Positions 19,351 to 28,438 of a DNA stretch of 64,000 nucleotides are shown in pieces; position 1 is the first letter of the stretch; every line of letters begins with the position of its first letter. The stretch covers positions 2,811,353 to 2,875,352 of the forward strand of contig JAOQNJ010000001.1 of assembly GCA_025961275.1 (NCBI GenBank), read 5' to 3'. Source of the DNA: Providencia alcalifaciens (GTDB lineage Bacteria; Pseudomonadota; Gammaproteobacteria; Enterobacterales; Enterobacteriaceae). The translations under genes were made by a program, and so were the position numbers. The notes beneath the pieces were generated by a model. That model did not search any database, had not been told where the DNA came from, and saw only the letters and a program-made list of their open reading frames with translations.

Positions 19351-19465
19351 GAAAAACATCAATAAACCTATTATTCAGTTAACGGCGCGCAGTCAGTAGT
19401 CATGCGGTTTCATGTATCATAGGCATATCTAGATAGATATTACCTGTTAATGAAATAGATACTGC

Positions 19466-20308
19466 CTATTCAGGTACTATCCACTCAACTAACGTATGAC
19501 CAGTGCCTTCCGGAACTAAAGTTTTATGCAACCAAGGCAGCACGTTTTTCATTTGCTGCTCAAGTTTCCATGGTGGGTTAATCACAATCATTCCTGATGC
19601 GGTCATACCGCGTTGGTCGCTGTCAGGGCGGACTGCTAACTCAATTTGTAGAATTTTACGGATCCCCGTCGCTTCTAATTGTTTGATCATGCGCTTAATG
19701 TGTTGACGTAAAACAACCGGATACCAAATCGCATAGGTGCCTGTTGCGAAACGCTTATAACCTTCTTCAATGCCTGTAACGACGGCTTCATAATCTGATT
19801 TCAGCTCGTAAGACGGATCCATCAAGATAAATCCACGACGACTAGCAGGTGGTAATTTAGATTTAAGCTGTTGATAACCGTCTTCTTTCGAAACTTTGGT
19901 GCGGTGATCACGGGAAAATTCCGCACGTAGCAATGGAAAGTCAGTCGAGTGCAATTCACTCAGTACTAATGAATCATCTTCACGTAGCAACTGTTTCGCC
20001 AGCAATGGAGAGCCCGGATAATAACGTAGTCGTCCATTGTCATTCATACGACGGACGATATTCATATAAGGTAGTAATTCCTCGGGTAAGTCCGGCTGTT
20101 CCCAGATACGCGCGATCCCTTGCAGATATTCACCTGTTTTTTCTGCATGTTCACTCGTCAACTGATAACGCCCCGCACCAGAATGCGTGTCGACATACAG
20201 GAAGGGTTTTTCTTTCTCTTTAAGAGATTCAATAATCAGGCTTTGAACTGTGTGCTTTAGCACATCTGCATAATTGCCTGCGTGAAAACTATGGCGGTAA
20301 CTTAACAT
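19466..20308 (-). CDS. rlmJ: 23S rRNA (adenine2030-N6)-methyltransferase RlmJ
   Basis: 280 aa, the same length as E. coli RlmJ (YhiR). It carries the conserved N-terminus MLSYRHSFHAGNYADVLKH, the SAM-binding region YVDTHSGAGRY (38-48) and the C-terminal INPPWKLEQQM. The catalytic motif IV, DPPY at 164-167 in E. coli, reads DPSY here (Ser166), which is unusual. The enzyme methylates A2030 of 23S rRNA. It is transcribed towards gor. Confidence 0.95.
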   Translation of the reverse strand: MLSYRHSFHAGNYADVLKHTVQSLIIESLKEKEKPFLYVDTHSGAGRYQLTSEHAEKTGEYLQGIARIWEQPDLPEELLPYMNIVRRMNDNGRLRYYPGSPLLAKQLLREDDSLVLSELHSTDFPLLRAEFSRDHRTKVSKEDGYQQLKSKLPPASRRGFILMDPSYELKSDYEAVVTGIEEGYKRFATGTYAIWYPVVLRQHIKRMIKQLEATGIRKILQIELAVRPDSDQRGMTASGMIVINPPWKLEQQMKNVLPWLHKTLVPEGTGHTLVEWIVPE

Positions 20309-20390
20309 GACTCTTTTATTTCCCGAGGAAATTCAACATTAGCCAATAATGGCTACTATTAAATAGATTCTTTAAAGATAGCGTTTTGTG

Positions 20391-20539
20391 TATACCCAAA
20401 AATGATTCGAATCGCATATGGGTATCAAGTGAAGCTATTCCGATAAATAAAGCCCGATAGACATAAATAGCGATGTAATTCGGGTAGCAGGCTTCCCCTG
20501 CATGCGCTGCCAATGGCAACTTGAAGTATGACGGGTATA
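20391..20539. repeat. Intergenic palindromic repeat, copy 2
   Basis: 149 bases bounded by TATACCCAAAAATGATTCGA and CAACTTGAAGTATGACGGG plus TATA. These are the best-preserved outer ends in the window. It lies between the divergent rlmJ and yqjC genes, 82 bases upstream of the rlmJ start. Confidence 0.85.
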
Positions 20540-20681
20540 GACCGGATTATTTGGTACACATCATTATAGCGAAATTTCTATTGAATTGTCATAGTTCAGA
20601 TTTTGTTGATAAATTAATCATGACAACAACAACATAAAAAGTTATCTTAAACTCAAATAACAACATAACCAGGAAGAAAAT

Positions 20682-21083
20682 ATGCGTAAATTACTTATAA
20701 CAACATCAACTATGGCTTTCCTTTTAGTCAGTACTTCTACTATGGCTGCCAAACCACAAAATGGCTGCGAGATTAAAAAGCAAGAGATCGAAACCCAAAT
20801 TGAATATGCGAAAAAGCATAACAATACTTATCGTATTGCTGGGCTACAAACAGCGCTCGATAATGTGAATACTTACTGCACGCCTGAATCGCTTTATCGT
20901 GATAGCCAAAAAGACGTCGCTGAAAAATTGGAAAAAGTTCAAGAAAGAGAAGCTGAATTGTCAGAAGAAAAACAAAAAGGCAATAGCAATAAAATCGCTA
21001 AACGTGAGCGTAAATTACAAGAGGCCCAAGCAGAACTTAAAGAAGCACAAGCCAAGTTAGACACCTATAAAGCGGGTTTATAA
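20682..21083 (+). CDS. yqjC: YqjC-like periplasmic protein (DUF1090)
   Basis: 133 aa with a clear signal peptide (cleavage near STMAA-K at 23). Two cysteines (NGCEIKK and NTYCTPES) bracket a helical hairpin, and a long charged coiled coil follows (EKLEKVQEREAELSEEKQKG onward). This is the DUF1090 architecture of E. coli YqjC. It is likely periplasmic with unknown function; E. coli yqjC has been linked to stress such as acid and pH. AGGAAG precedes the ATG. Confidence 0.85.
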   Translation: MRKLLITTSTMAFLLVSTSTMAAKPQNGCEIKKQEIETQIEYAKKHNNTYRIAGLQTALDNVNTYCTPESLYRDSQKDVAEKLEKVQEREAELSEEKQKGNSNKIAKRERKLQEAQAELKEAQAKLDTYKAGL

Positions 21084-21122
21084 CCCTATTGGCTTTGTTT
21101 AATTCGCATTTTTAAGCAGATA

Positions 21123-21250
21123 TATATACAAAATAATTCGATTTGCATGTAAGCAACAAGCGAAGATAGACGAGGAGCATAGATAAACTATGTGACTCGG
21201 CTAGCTGAGTGTAGTTAACAACCATGCAAATTGAAGTATGGCGGATATAT
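21123..21250. repeat. Intergenic palindromic repeat, copy 3
   Basis: TATATACAAAATAATTCGAT at the left and GCAAATTGAAGTATGGCGGA plus TATAT at the right. An internal short palindrome (AGCATAGATAAACTATGTGAC) is shared with copies 1 and 4. Located downstream of yqjC. Confidence 0.85.
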
Positions 21251-21293
21251 CACCCTAATGCCTACCTTGTAGGCTTAATTAGGCATTAGGGTG
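21251..21293. terminator. Strong hairpin directly after repeat copy 3
   Basis: CACCCTAATGCCTA and TAGGCATTAGGGTG form a 14-base perfect stem around a 15-base loop. No long T tract follows, so its role as terminator of yqjC is likely but not certain. It may instead protect a transcript 3' end. Confidence 0.5.
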
Positions 21294-21368
21294 AAGAATT
21301 TTGCAAATTTAAGCTATAGTATGGTGATTATTAAGCAAAATTAGACAAGATGTAAAAAAGGGGTTCGA

Positions 21369-22364
21369 ATGTCGAATATGCGCGATGAAGAGCAAAAAGA
21401 CGCAAGTAAATTAAAATCCACATTAGATAAAAGTATCGATAATAGTAAAAAAGCGCTCACCTTCTCTATGCGTGTCGTGAATTTTATTTGTGCGATCCCT
21501 TTTATTGCTCACCTTATTCGTACTGCACAGCGGTTTAACGATCGCATGGGCAATCAGTTTGGTGCTGCGATTACCTATTTCTCGTTTCTTTCTTTAATCC
21601 CAGTATTAATGTTCACCTTTGCTGCTGCTGGTTTTGTGTTAGCCAGCAACCCTGAATTGCTCGAGCGATTAATCCGTGGTATTTCCACCAGCATCAGCGA
21701 CCCTACGCTCGCAGGTACCTTAGAAAGAACCATTGATACGGCTATTCGACAACGTACAACAGTAGGATTAACTGGTTTAGCGCTAGCGCTCTATTCGGGT
21801 ATCAACTGGGTCAATAACCTACGCTTAGCTATTTTGGCGCAATCACGTAGCGTGTGGGAGCGTAATGAAGACGAGCATGAGAAAATCTATTTCCGTTATT
21901 TACGTGATTTTCTGGCATTAATTGGTCTACTTGTTGCGCTTGTCGTCACCATTACCCTCACCTCAGTCGCCGGTTCAGCTCAAGCAACCATAGTTAGAGC
22001 GATAGGTTTAGATGGTATTGAGTGGTTAAAACCCGTTTGGACACTGATCGGCCTCACTATTTCGATTATTGCTAACTTTTTATTGTTCCTATGGATTTTT
22101 TGGATCCTGCCACGCATGCAACATCGCCGTTCTTCTTTATTGAAAGGCACCCTGCTTGCAGCGATTGGTTTTGAAGTGATTAAATGGTTGATGACGTGGA
22201 TTTTACCCAATTTAGCCTCATCACCTTCTGGCGCAGCCTTTGGTTCGGTGATTGGTTTAATGGCATTCTTCTACTTCTTTGCTCGATTAACGCTATTTTG
22301 CGCAGCATGGATAGCAACTGATGAACCAAGAGATTCAAGCGCGAACGAAAAGCTAATCTATTAG
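21369..22364 (+). CDS. yhjD: YhjD inner membrane protein (YihY/BrkB family)
   Basis: 331 aa (E. coli YhjD 337). A charged N-terminal tail of about 40 residues is followed by an inner-membrane region with about six segments. Conserved blocks are HLIRTAQRFNDRMGNQFGAA, AITYFSFLSLIPVLM and SSPSGAAFGSVIGLMAFFYF. These match YhjD more closely than YihY. YhjD has been implicated in lipid A/envelope integrity: mutations in it permit growth of E. coli lacking Kdo. No catalytic motif is known. A hairpin follows the stop. Confidence 0.92.
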   Translation: MSNMRDEEQKDASKLKSTLDKSIDNSKKALTFSMRVVNFICAIPFIAHLIRTAQRFNDRMGNQFGAAITYFSFLSLIPVLMFTFAAAGFVLASNPELLERLIRGISTSISDPTLAGTLERTIDTAIRQRTTVGLTGLALALYSGINWVNNLRLAILAQSRSVWERNEDEHEKIYFRYLRDFLALIGLLVALVVTITLTSVAGSAQATIVRAIGLDGIEWLKPVWTLIGLTISIIANFLLFLWIFWILPRMQHRRSSLLKGTLLAAIGFEVIKWLMTWILPNLASSPSGAAFGSVIGLMAFFYFFARLTLFCAAWIATDEPRDSSANEKLIY

Positions 22365-22414
22365 TGATTTAAATGGGATGGCAAATTGACTCACCACCAG
22401 CCATCCCTAAATCA
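22365..22414 (+). terminator. Hairpin downstream of yhjD
   Basis: TGATTTAAATGGGATGGC pairs with GCCATCCCTAAATCA around a 17-base loop, starting two bases after the yhjD stop. The T tract is weak. It separates yhjD from the convergent effector/immunity operon. Confidence 0.6.
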
Positions 22415-22539
22415 TTAACTTCGAATAACGCCCTGTTTTATCCACTTTCTACTTCCCCCAACCTATTCGTTTTTATATTAATTAAATCTAACGGATTGAT
22501 TAGGCAATGGGATCAGTTTTTAAGATGAATTTATGTCCA

Positions 22540-23475
22540 TTATCTATTCTGCGCATTTAACGCTTTTTTCTCATCCAGTTTGGCTAATATTTGCTGCACT
22601 TGTTGCTCAAAATCATCCGGTAGTGGATTTTTACCAAAGCATAACCACGGCTGGCGGGCTTGATAATCGGTTGACAAAACCGCGTCACGACCTTGCTGCA
22701 TGTAGGCATTTAAGAACGTAATAAAGCGATGATTTTCACTGTCGGTGCTAGTGAGGAAGCTCGAATAATGCGACACATTCGGCCTAAATATCATGGTCGA
22801 TAATTGACCCGTTTTCTCATCGATTCGATAGAGTTTAATGGCTATCATTTTACCCGCATAGCCTATTTGCGCATCGTCATAACGAGTGAGGTAAACCTTG
22901 CCCATGCCGTAGGTGTATAATAGTCGCCGTTTTCTGTCGGCAATTAAATGGGTTGGCGCAGTGAAAAAGGCCAAATACCCAAATAGCCATAAAAAGCCGG
23001 GAAAGAAAATAAGCCAGCCGATAATTAAAAATATTTCAGTATTACTATTGCGACTCATCCCTCCTGAATAATAAGCTTTAATGTAATCCCACAAACTTAT
23101 TTTTTGTTTACTAAAATATGGTATATATTTATCTAAATGTTTAGGCACTTCACTAGCTTGTTTATAATATGTATTATAAATACTTTTATTATAGTTTATA
23201 GTATCTTGAAAAGTATTCATTTTAGTTGAGTGTCTATTTACAAAACCAAATAATGTATAACAAGCCATCACTAACAGCACAATAAAAAAGGGAATTGTAT
23301 TGGTCGCTCGACTATTCAGTTGCGGGGAATTAATCACACAACGTTGTGCATTGACGCTATCTAAAAAAGCAAGTTTATTGGGGGCTAACGGATCATCATA
23401 AACATGACTCTCTGCTACCAGCGGGGTCGTCTCTAATTGTTCAGGGTGCCGCGTTGCGGTAAATAAACGGGTCAT
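22540..23475 (-). CDS. Two-helix membrane protein, probable immunity protein of the VasX-like effector
   Basis: 311 aa. Hydrophobic segments lie at about 61-79 and 147-172, with a charged loop between and a soluble C-terminal half (DRKRRLLYTYGMGKVYLTRY). Its start overlaps the effector frame's stop by four bases, so the two are translationally coupled. In Vibrio cholerae, tsiV2, a membrane protein that blocks the VasX pore, directly follows vasX, which is why I infer immunity. I do not firmly recognise the family. Unlike the effector, this frame is intact, as expected if protection from sister cells is still needed. Confidence 0.6.
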   Translation of the reverse strand: MTRLFTATRHPEQLETTPLVAESHVYDDPLAPNKLAFLDSVNAQRCVINSPQLNSRATNTIPFFIVLLVMACYTLFGFVNRHSTKMNTFQDTINYNKSIYNTYYKQASEVPKHLDKYIPYFSKQKISLWDYIKAYYSGGMSRNSNTEIFLIIGWLIFFPGFLWLFGYLAFFTAPTHLIADRKRRLLYTYGMGKVYLTRYDDAQIGYAGKMIAIKLYRIDEKTGQLSTMIFRPNVSHYSSFLTSTDSENHRFITFLNAYMQQGRDAVLSTDYQARQPWLCFGKNPLPDDFEQQVQQILAKLDEKKALNAQNR

Positions 23476-26400
23476 TCGGTGCCCTCCCCGTCAAGACAGC
23501 CATAAATTTTATCATTCGGATTATTATCACGAAAACGTAGTGGTGCGATATCCCCCTTAATACGGTCAATCACATAATACCAATAAACGGATGGAATAGA
23601 CTGGCCGAGTGAGTTTCCGGCAAAGACGCCAGCCTCAACGTCAAAATTCAGCACCAGCTCACCATCAAGTAACATCGGGCTATTTAAGGCTTTATTTAAT
23701 GCGTTACCTAACGCTAATACGAAAGCATCATTAAATGGGGTTTTGCGTGATAATACATAATCCATGCCACCATGTTTCACCACCACCTCCGCATTATCAG
23801 GGCGATGCTCACCTGTTGTGGATGATGGGTAGGTGAACAGGGCTTTCTTTTCAACTAATTGATACTCAACATCCGAGATACCACACTGGAAATTGCCCAA
23901 TTTAAATTGATATTGAATGATATAGTGAGCGCCACCATAATAGCTTTGTCCTAATCCCGCTGTTGATTTCGGCACTGCAGTTATTTGCAGCTGTGAGGTA
24001 AAGAAAAGATTGGCAAATTCTTGCATTTCCATCTGATAATAAAGAGCATAATCATTGAAAAATTTAATATGACTATCTAGCTGTATACTTTTATCGGAAT
24101 TCCTAGCAACATCGACATTATTATCTTTTTCATCCCCCCCCGCAAAATACTTATCGCCATTACCCCAAAAGCACTGCTTCAATAATTTTTCAAATGGATC
24201 CGTTTTAAAATAATAATAAATCGCCATCCCCACACTAATGAGTATCAGGCCTATAATGATAAGTTCCCATGCAAAAGCCGCAATTGCAGTCACCGCCGCA
24301 TTTCCCGTGGTGACAGCGCCTAAGCCGGCTAGCCCAATCGAAAAGGCCAGTGTTCCTGCTGCCTCGGTAATTTTTGCTGAGCCTGTGATGTAATTACTGT
24401 TATAAAACTCAGAAGAAGCTTCAACAATCGGCAAAGCCACACCTAAAATGGCAACGGTATAACCTAGCCCTTTTATGCCTACCTTGCCTAATTTCGTTTG
24501 AATTTCGGGTAATTTAATATTAGTCAGAAGCCGTTGCAGTGGTGGAAAAGTGACTGTCGCGGCATAGATGCCCGCCGTTTTTCGTATATTAATCACGGCC
24601 TCTGCTGTATTGAGTAAATGCGTGACGATTTGTATCCGAAAAATATTCATTGCCGCCGCATTCAGCGGGTCATGCTTATCAAACTCTTTTGTATTTGCCA
24701 CTGCACTTAATTCAATAATACTGCTGATAAGGGCATAAACATCGGCCCCCACTTGAATGCCATTTAACAGCGATTGCTTATCCGTTGGTAGCCCTGTTGA
24801 GTGATAGCCATCGATTAGCTTAAATTTTGCAGTCGTTATCACTTTTTTTAAGCCCGCTGATTTTAACCGATTGTCCCAATCAAACAGCTTGTTCATTTTT
24901 TTCGATACGTGATTAACAGGCTGGGTTACACCTTTAAGCGAACTCATCCATTTCCTAAATTCGTCCGCACTCAAAGACACTAACTCATCAAAACTGATGC
25001 TAATGCCGTAGTAAGCTAAAAAACGGGCAACACTTTATTCGCCAAAAAATCGAGCCCCGCTTGGCTAATCTGTCGAACATGATTTTGTGCGTTATTTAGC
25101 AGTGAATGCGTTTGAGTGTAGGCATAACCTAATGCATCCCAACACACTAACACTGCGGCACATAAAGAAGGCAGTACACGCTGCTTAAATTCATTGAGAA
25201 CCTTATCTTTAATTTCATATTCATTTAAGACATCAATAAGATTTTCAATAAAATCCTGCTAAACACTGCCGCCTTCACTATCAATCGAAAAGAGCAGGTC
25301 TAAGGTGTTTCGTCCTGCAATCGAGCTATTCAATGGCGCCAATAATAACTCATGAAGCTGGCAGTAGGTTTCAACTTCATCAAAAAAATCACTATGTAAA
25401 AAATCGCCTTGCTGAAGCTGTTGTTTGATTAAAAAAGCGTGATCGATATAGTGCTTAAGTCCTCCTTGCTGATCCCTGATTTCAGGATTAGTGAGAAAAT
25501 CTTGGTATAACTGAATAATATTTGCCTGTAATTTTTCAAACTCTTGATAGCCTGCTTCAATCTGTGGCCAATACGTTTTCCAACCTTGTACATCAAGGTG
25601 TGTTGAAAATTTTTCTTTTAACTCTTTTCCTTGCTCTGTTTTGGCTATTTCTGGTTTTTCAAACTGAGTTTCCAATGCGCTAAGATAGTGGCCAACTTTA
25701 TTCGGATAGCGCCAATAATGTTGGAACATGGCATAGGTGGTGGTCACAAATGTATAAAGCGATAAGATTTCTTTTTGATAACCCACGGGATCATGCAAGA
25801 TGATAAGGCTACTTTTCTCGTTGTAATCTAAGTTTTTTTGCGTTTGATTTAAGAGTGCTTGCGTACTTTTAGTGATACTCGTGGCCGAGGCAATATGAGA
25901 AAAATACTCTTTCGGTAAAGGGTTACCAATGGCTTTGGCTTGTTCCGTAAAGGCATAAAATTGTTTTGATTCTTCTTTATATTCCTCAACCAGATGTTCT
26001 ATATGGCTGGCATTCGCTTCAAGCGCATAAGGATTATTATCGAAATGAACTAAGTTAATCTCTTGCATAAAAAAGTGACGATATGCAGCATCGGTTTCTA
26101 TTTTATTCAATGTGTAGTCAGATAACGGAATATCACTGAATAAAAAACGAGCCGTCATAACATCTTTTTTAATCGGTAAATACGGATATTGGCTCGATTG
26201 TGCATCAAGACGCCATTGTTGGGATAAAGGGTCGTAAACACGTAAATAAGGAACAAATCCCTCTTCCGCATCACCCGCTTCAATTGCGGCAGCGGCCTCT
26301 TCAGAGGCATCACCATTACTGTAGACATAGCCATTATCATAATAATTGACGACATGCTTAAAAATCAGTAACTGGCCTAGGGTATTGGTACGAGTTGGGT

Positions 26401-26713
26401 AATCCCCTTCTTCAAACACATATACCCACCCTGTTCGCAGCAAACGTGCGGAAAATCCCTTTGTTTGCTCAACTGAGGCGGCATCAAGTAATGCATTAAT
26501 CGTTGGTGGCAAAGATGCCTTTGCATTGTTATCAGCATACAAATTCGAGTATGCATAGCGTACTGGATACACAGGCCGATGCTCCTCCTCACAAGGGCAC
26601 ACTACCGCATCAGCCTGTAAATTTCTTGGAAACATTCGATTAACCGCTTCAACCACTTCGCGGAGATGTTTTTCTAATGGCGTTAAATCGTTAGGGTTGA
26701 TTCTTTCAGTCAT
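23472..26713 (-). pseudogene. VasX-like type VI secretion effector (colicin-type), interrupted twice
   Basis: From ATG at 26713 the first 484 codons carry the VasX N-terminal region type (VCPCEEEHRPVYPVRYAYSN, then LLRTGWVYVFEEG). A TAG at 25259-25261 interrupts. The same frame continues QDFIENLIDVLNEY to NKVLPVF, where a T6 run (A run 25018-25023) shifts the frame. Adding one T gives PVFLAYYGISISFDELVSLS, which joins the last frame (502 codons, ATGA overlap with the next gene). The whole would be about 1,080 aa, matching V. cholerae VasX (1,085). The last part has hydrophobic stretches (about 170-190, 210-225 and 228-258 of that frame), as expected of a pore-forming domain. Either a decayed effector or sequencing errors. 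Confidence 0.72.
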
Positions 26714-26814
26714 GCGGGCATTCCTTGTGAGCCTAAACCATCGATATTACAGTGATAGTTGAAATAGCATTTGGCGATATTGCTTGTGTATCGGGCAATG
26801 AGTTTGTCCGTCAT
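26710..26814 (-). CDS. Small frame (34 aa) coupled to the VasX-like gene
   Basis: ATG at 26814, with a stop codon immediately before it, gives MTDKLIARYTSNIAKCYFNY followed by a short tail ending GSQGMPA. Its TGA overlaps the effector ATG (ATGA). In VasX operons the upstream gene usually codes for an adaptor (DUF4123/VasW type) or VgrG; this may be the 3' remnant of such a gene or only a chance frame. No ribosome-binding site of note. Confidence 0.3.
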   Translation of the reverse strand: MTDKLIARYTSNIAKCYFNYHCNIDGLGSQGMPA

Positions 26815-27204
26815 TTAAGGGCTTTCTTGGATGCCTCATGCTTATAATTCAAAGACAAATAATAACGTCACTTAAAAAACAACACGACAATATTAAAAAA
26901 CATAAAGCTACATTATGGCAGTATAATAATTTAGATTATTCCGTTAATTAATCTACGATGAACCAATTATTTATATTAAGGATAATAAAATCTTATTAAC
27001 GGCCTATAAAGAATTAAGGTAAATTTGAGCGATTACTCGTTGAAGGGATAGGTGACTACATACTGAGCTTTTTTATGAGGTGCGGGGTATATCTAAATTT
27101 CATCGGGCCGGATAGTGCAAAAAAGTCTGCCTTTATTATGCACTGCCTTTAGTGACAACCTATCCGGATCTTATTTCAATCTCCTCTAGCGCATTGTTTA
27201 GAAC
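26815..27204. other. Intergenic region upstream of the effector locus
   Basis: AT-rich, about 390 bases, without a coding frame I trust. Near 27107-27170 an inverted pair CCGGATAG/CTATCCGG brackets a GTGCA/TGCAC pair; this may help end the nitronate monooxygenase transcript or mark a small mobile scar. No hcp, vgrG or PAAR gene is present. Confidence 0.4.
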
Positions 27205-28266
27205 CTAAATCTTCATTTCTGCCACTAATGTTGCCATTAAATCTTGCGCTGACATTTCTCGAACTTGAGTAGCACCTTGACCAGCCCAATGTGCGGCAAA
27301 ACCCTCATTTCCTGCTTGGCTAGCGGCTGCATTAAGTTGCTTACCAAGATCATAAGCAATCGGATAATCGGGAGCTTGTGGACTATTCGGTTGTTGTGCT
27401 ATACGAATAAACTCATTGACGATCCCTCTTGCTGGACGACCTGAAATAGCCGCAGTTAATGCTGTATTTGTGGCATCTTGGCTTTTTAGCTTGCGTCGGT
27501 AATCTTCATTTGCCGCAGCTTCTGGGCATAATATAAAGGCAGTTCCCAATTGTGCTGCGACAACACCTTGCGCTAATGTGGCATTAATATCTTGCCCATT
27601 CATTATACCGCCAGCTGCGATCACGGGTAATGTGACATTCTGCACCAATAAATCAATCAACTCACGGGTGGTTAATTCCTCATCATCCACTTGAACATCA
27701 AACATGCCGCGATGACCACCCGCTTCAATGCCTTGCGCGACAATCGCATCAATACCGGCCTGTTCGATCAGTTTCGCTTCCGTTAAGTTAGTTGCGGTAG
27801 CTATGGTGTAGATCCCCTCAGCTTTGAGCTGCTCAATCACGACTTTTGGAGGGATATTAAAATGAAAACTGACTACCACGGGTTTCATTTCCAGAAACAA
27901 CGCCAACATTTCAGGCTCATCTAAGAATGATCGATAAATCTCATTCAGTTGCTGTGGAGGATGACGATTAAATGCAGAAAATTGCGGTGTCAAATAATCG
28001 ATCCATCTCTGCTCATTGATACTGTCGCGTTTTGGCGTGGTGTGGCAAAACACATTCACGTTAAAGGCTTTATCGGTTAAAGCCTGTGTTGCTGCAATTA
28101 TTTCTCGTGCTTGTTCTACCGAATTTGCCCCTAAACCTAGAGAACCAAGTCCACCCGCTTCAGAGACAGCAGCAGCTAAAGCTGGCGTAGAAACACCTGC
28201 CATCGGTGCTTGAATGATTGGGTAACAAAGACCTAAACGTTGAAGAAATAACGCTGAATTATTCAT
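27205..28266 (-). CDS. Nitronate monooxygenase (2-nitropropane dioxygenase family)
   Basis: 353 aa FMN-dependent TIM-barrel enzyme that oxidises alkyl nitronates such as propionate 3-nitronate. The N-terminus has YPIIQAPMAG; the phosphate-binding and catalytic regions are AVSEAGGLGSLG, QGIEAGGHRG (catalytic His) and VIAAGGIMNG. GGAAAG precedes the ATG at 28266; upstream in-frame codons run into repeat copy 4 and are not coding. Likely a detoxification enzyme. Substrate not provable from sequence. Confidence 0.9.
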   Translation of the reverse strand: MNNSALFLQRLGLCYPIIQAPMAGVSTPALAAAVSEAGGLGSLGLGANSVEQAREIIAATQALTDKAFNVNVFCHTTPKRDSINEQRWIDYLTPQFSAFNRHPPQQLNEIYRSFLDEPEMLALFLEMKPVVVSFHFNIPPKVVIEQLKAEGIYTIATATNLTEAKLIEQAGIDAIVAQGIEAGGHRGMFDVQVDDEELTTRELIDLLVQNVTLPVIAAGGIMNGQDINATLAQGVVAAQLGTAFILCPEAAANEDYRRKLKSQDATNTALTAAISGRPARGIVNEFIRIAQQPNSPQAPDYPIAYDLGKQLNAAASQAGNEGFAAHWAGQGATQVREMSAQDLMATLVAEMKI

Positions 28267-28310
28267 TGTCTTTCCTTTATTATGATGATGTAGGGTTACA
28301 CTTATTATTC

Positions 28311-28434
28311 TATACACTAAATAATTCAGTTTGCATGTAGATGACAAGGAAAATAGTCAGGGAACACAGATAAACTCGATGGATCGACTCACTGAGCGTA
28401 ATCAATAACCATCCAGTTTGCAGTATGGCGGGAA
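28311..28434. repeat. Intergenic palindromic repeat, copy 4
   Basis: TATACACTAAATAATTCAGT left and CAGTTTGCAGTATGGCGGGA right, with internal GAACACAGATAAACTCG. It fills the space between the divergent nitronate monooxygenase and serine hydrolase genes, and its right end forms the GGCGGGAA just upstream of the hydrolase ATG. Confidence 0.8.
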
Positions 28435-28438
28435 AATA

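Noticed and set aside
10026-25261. Amber suppression, prompted by in-frame TAG codons in kguE and the VasX-like gene
   Set aside because: Several core genes (polA, dsbA, mobB) end with TAG as their normal stop, and a third broken gene has TGA, so codon reassignment is not supported.
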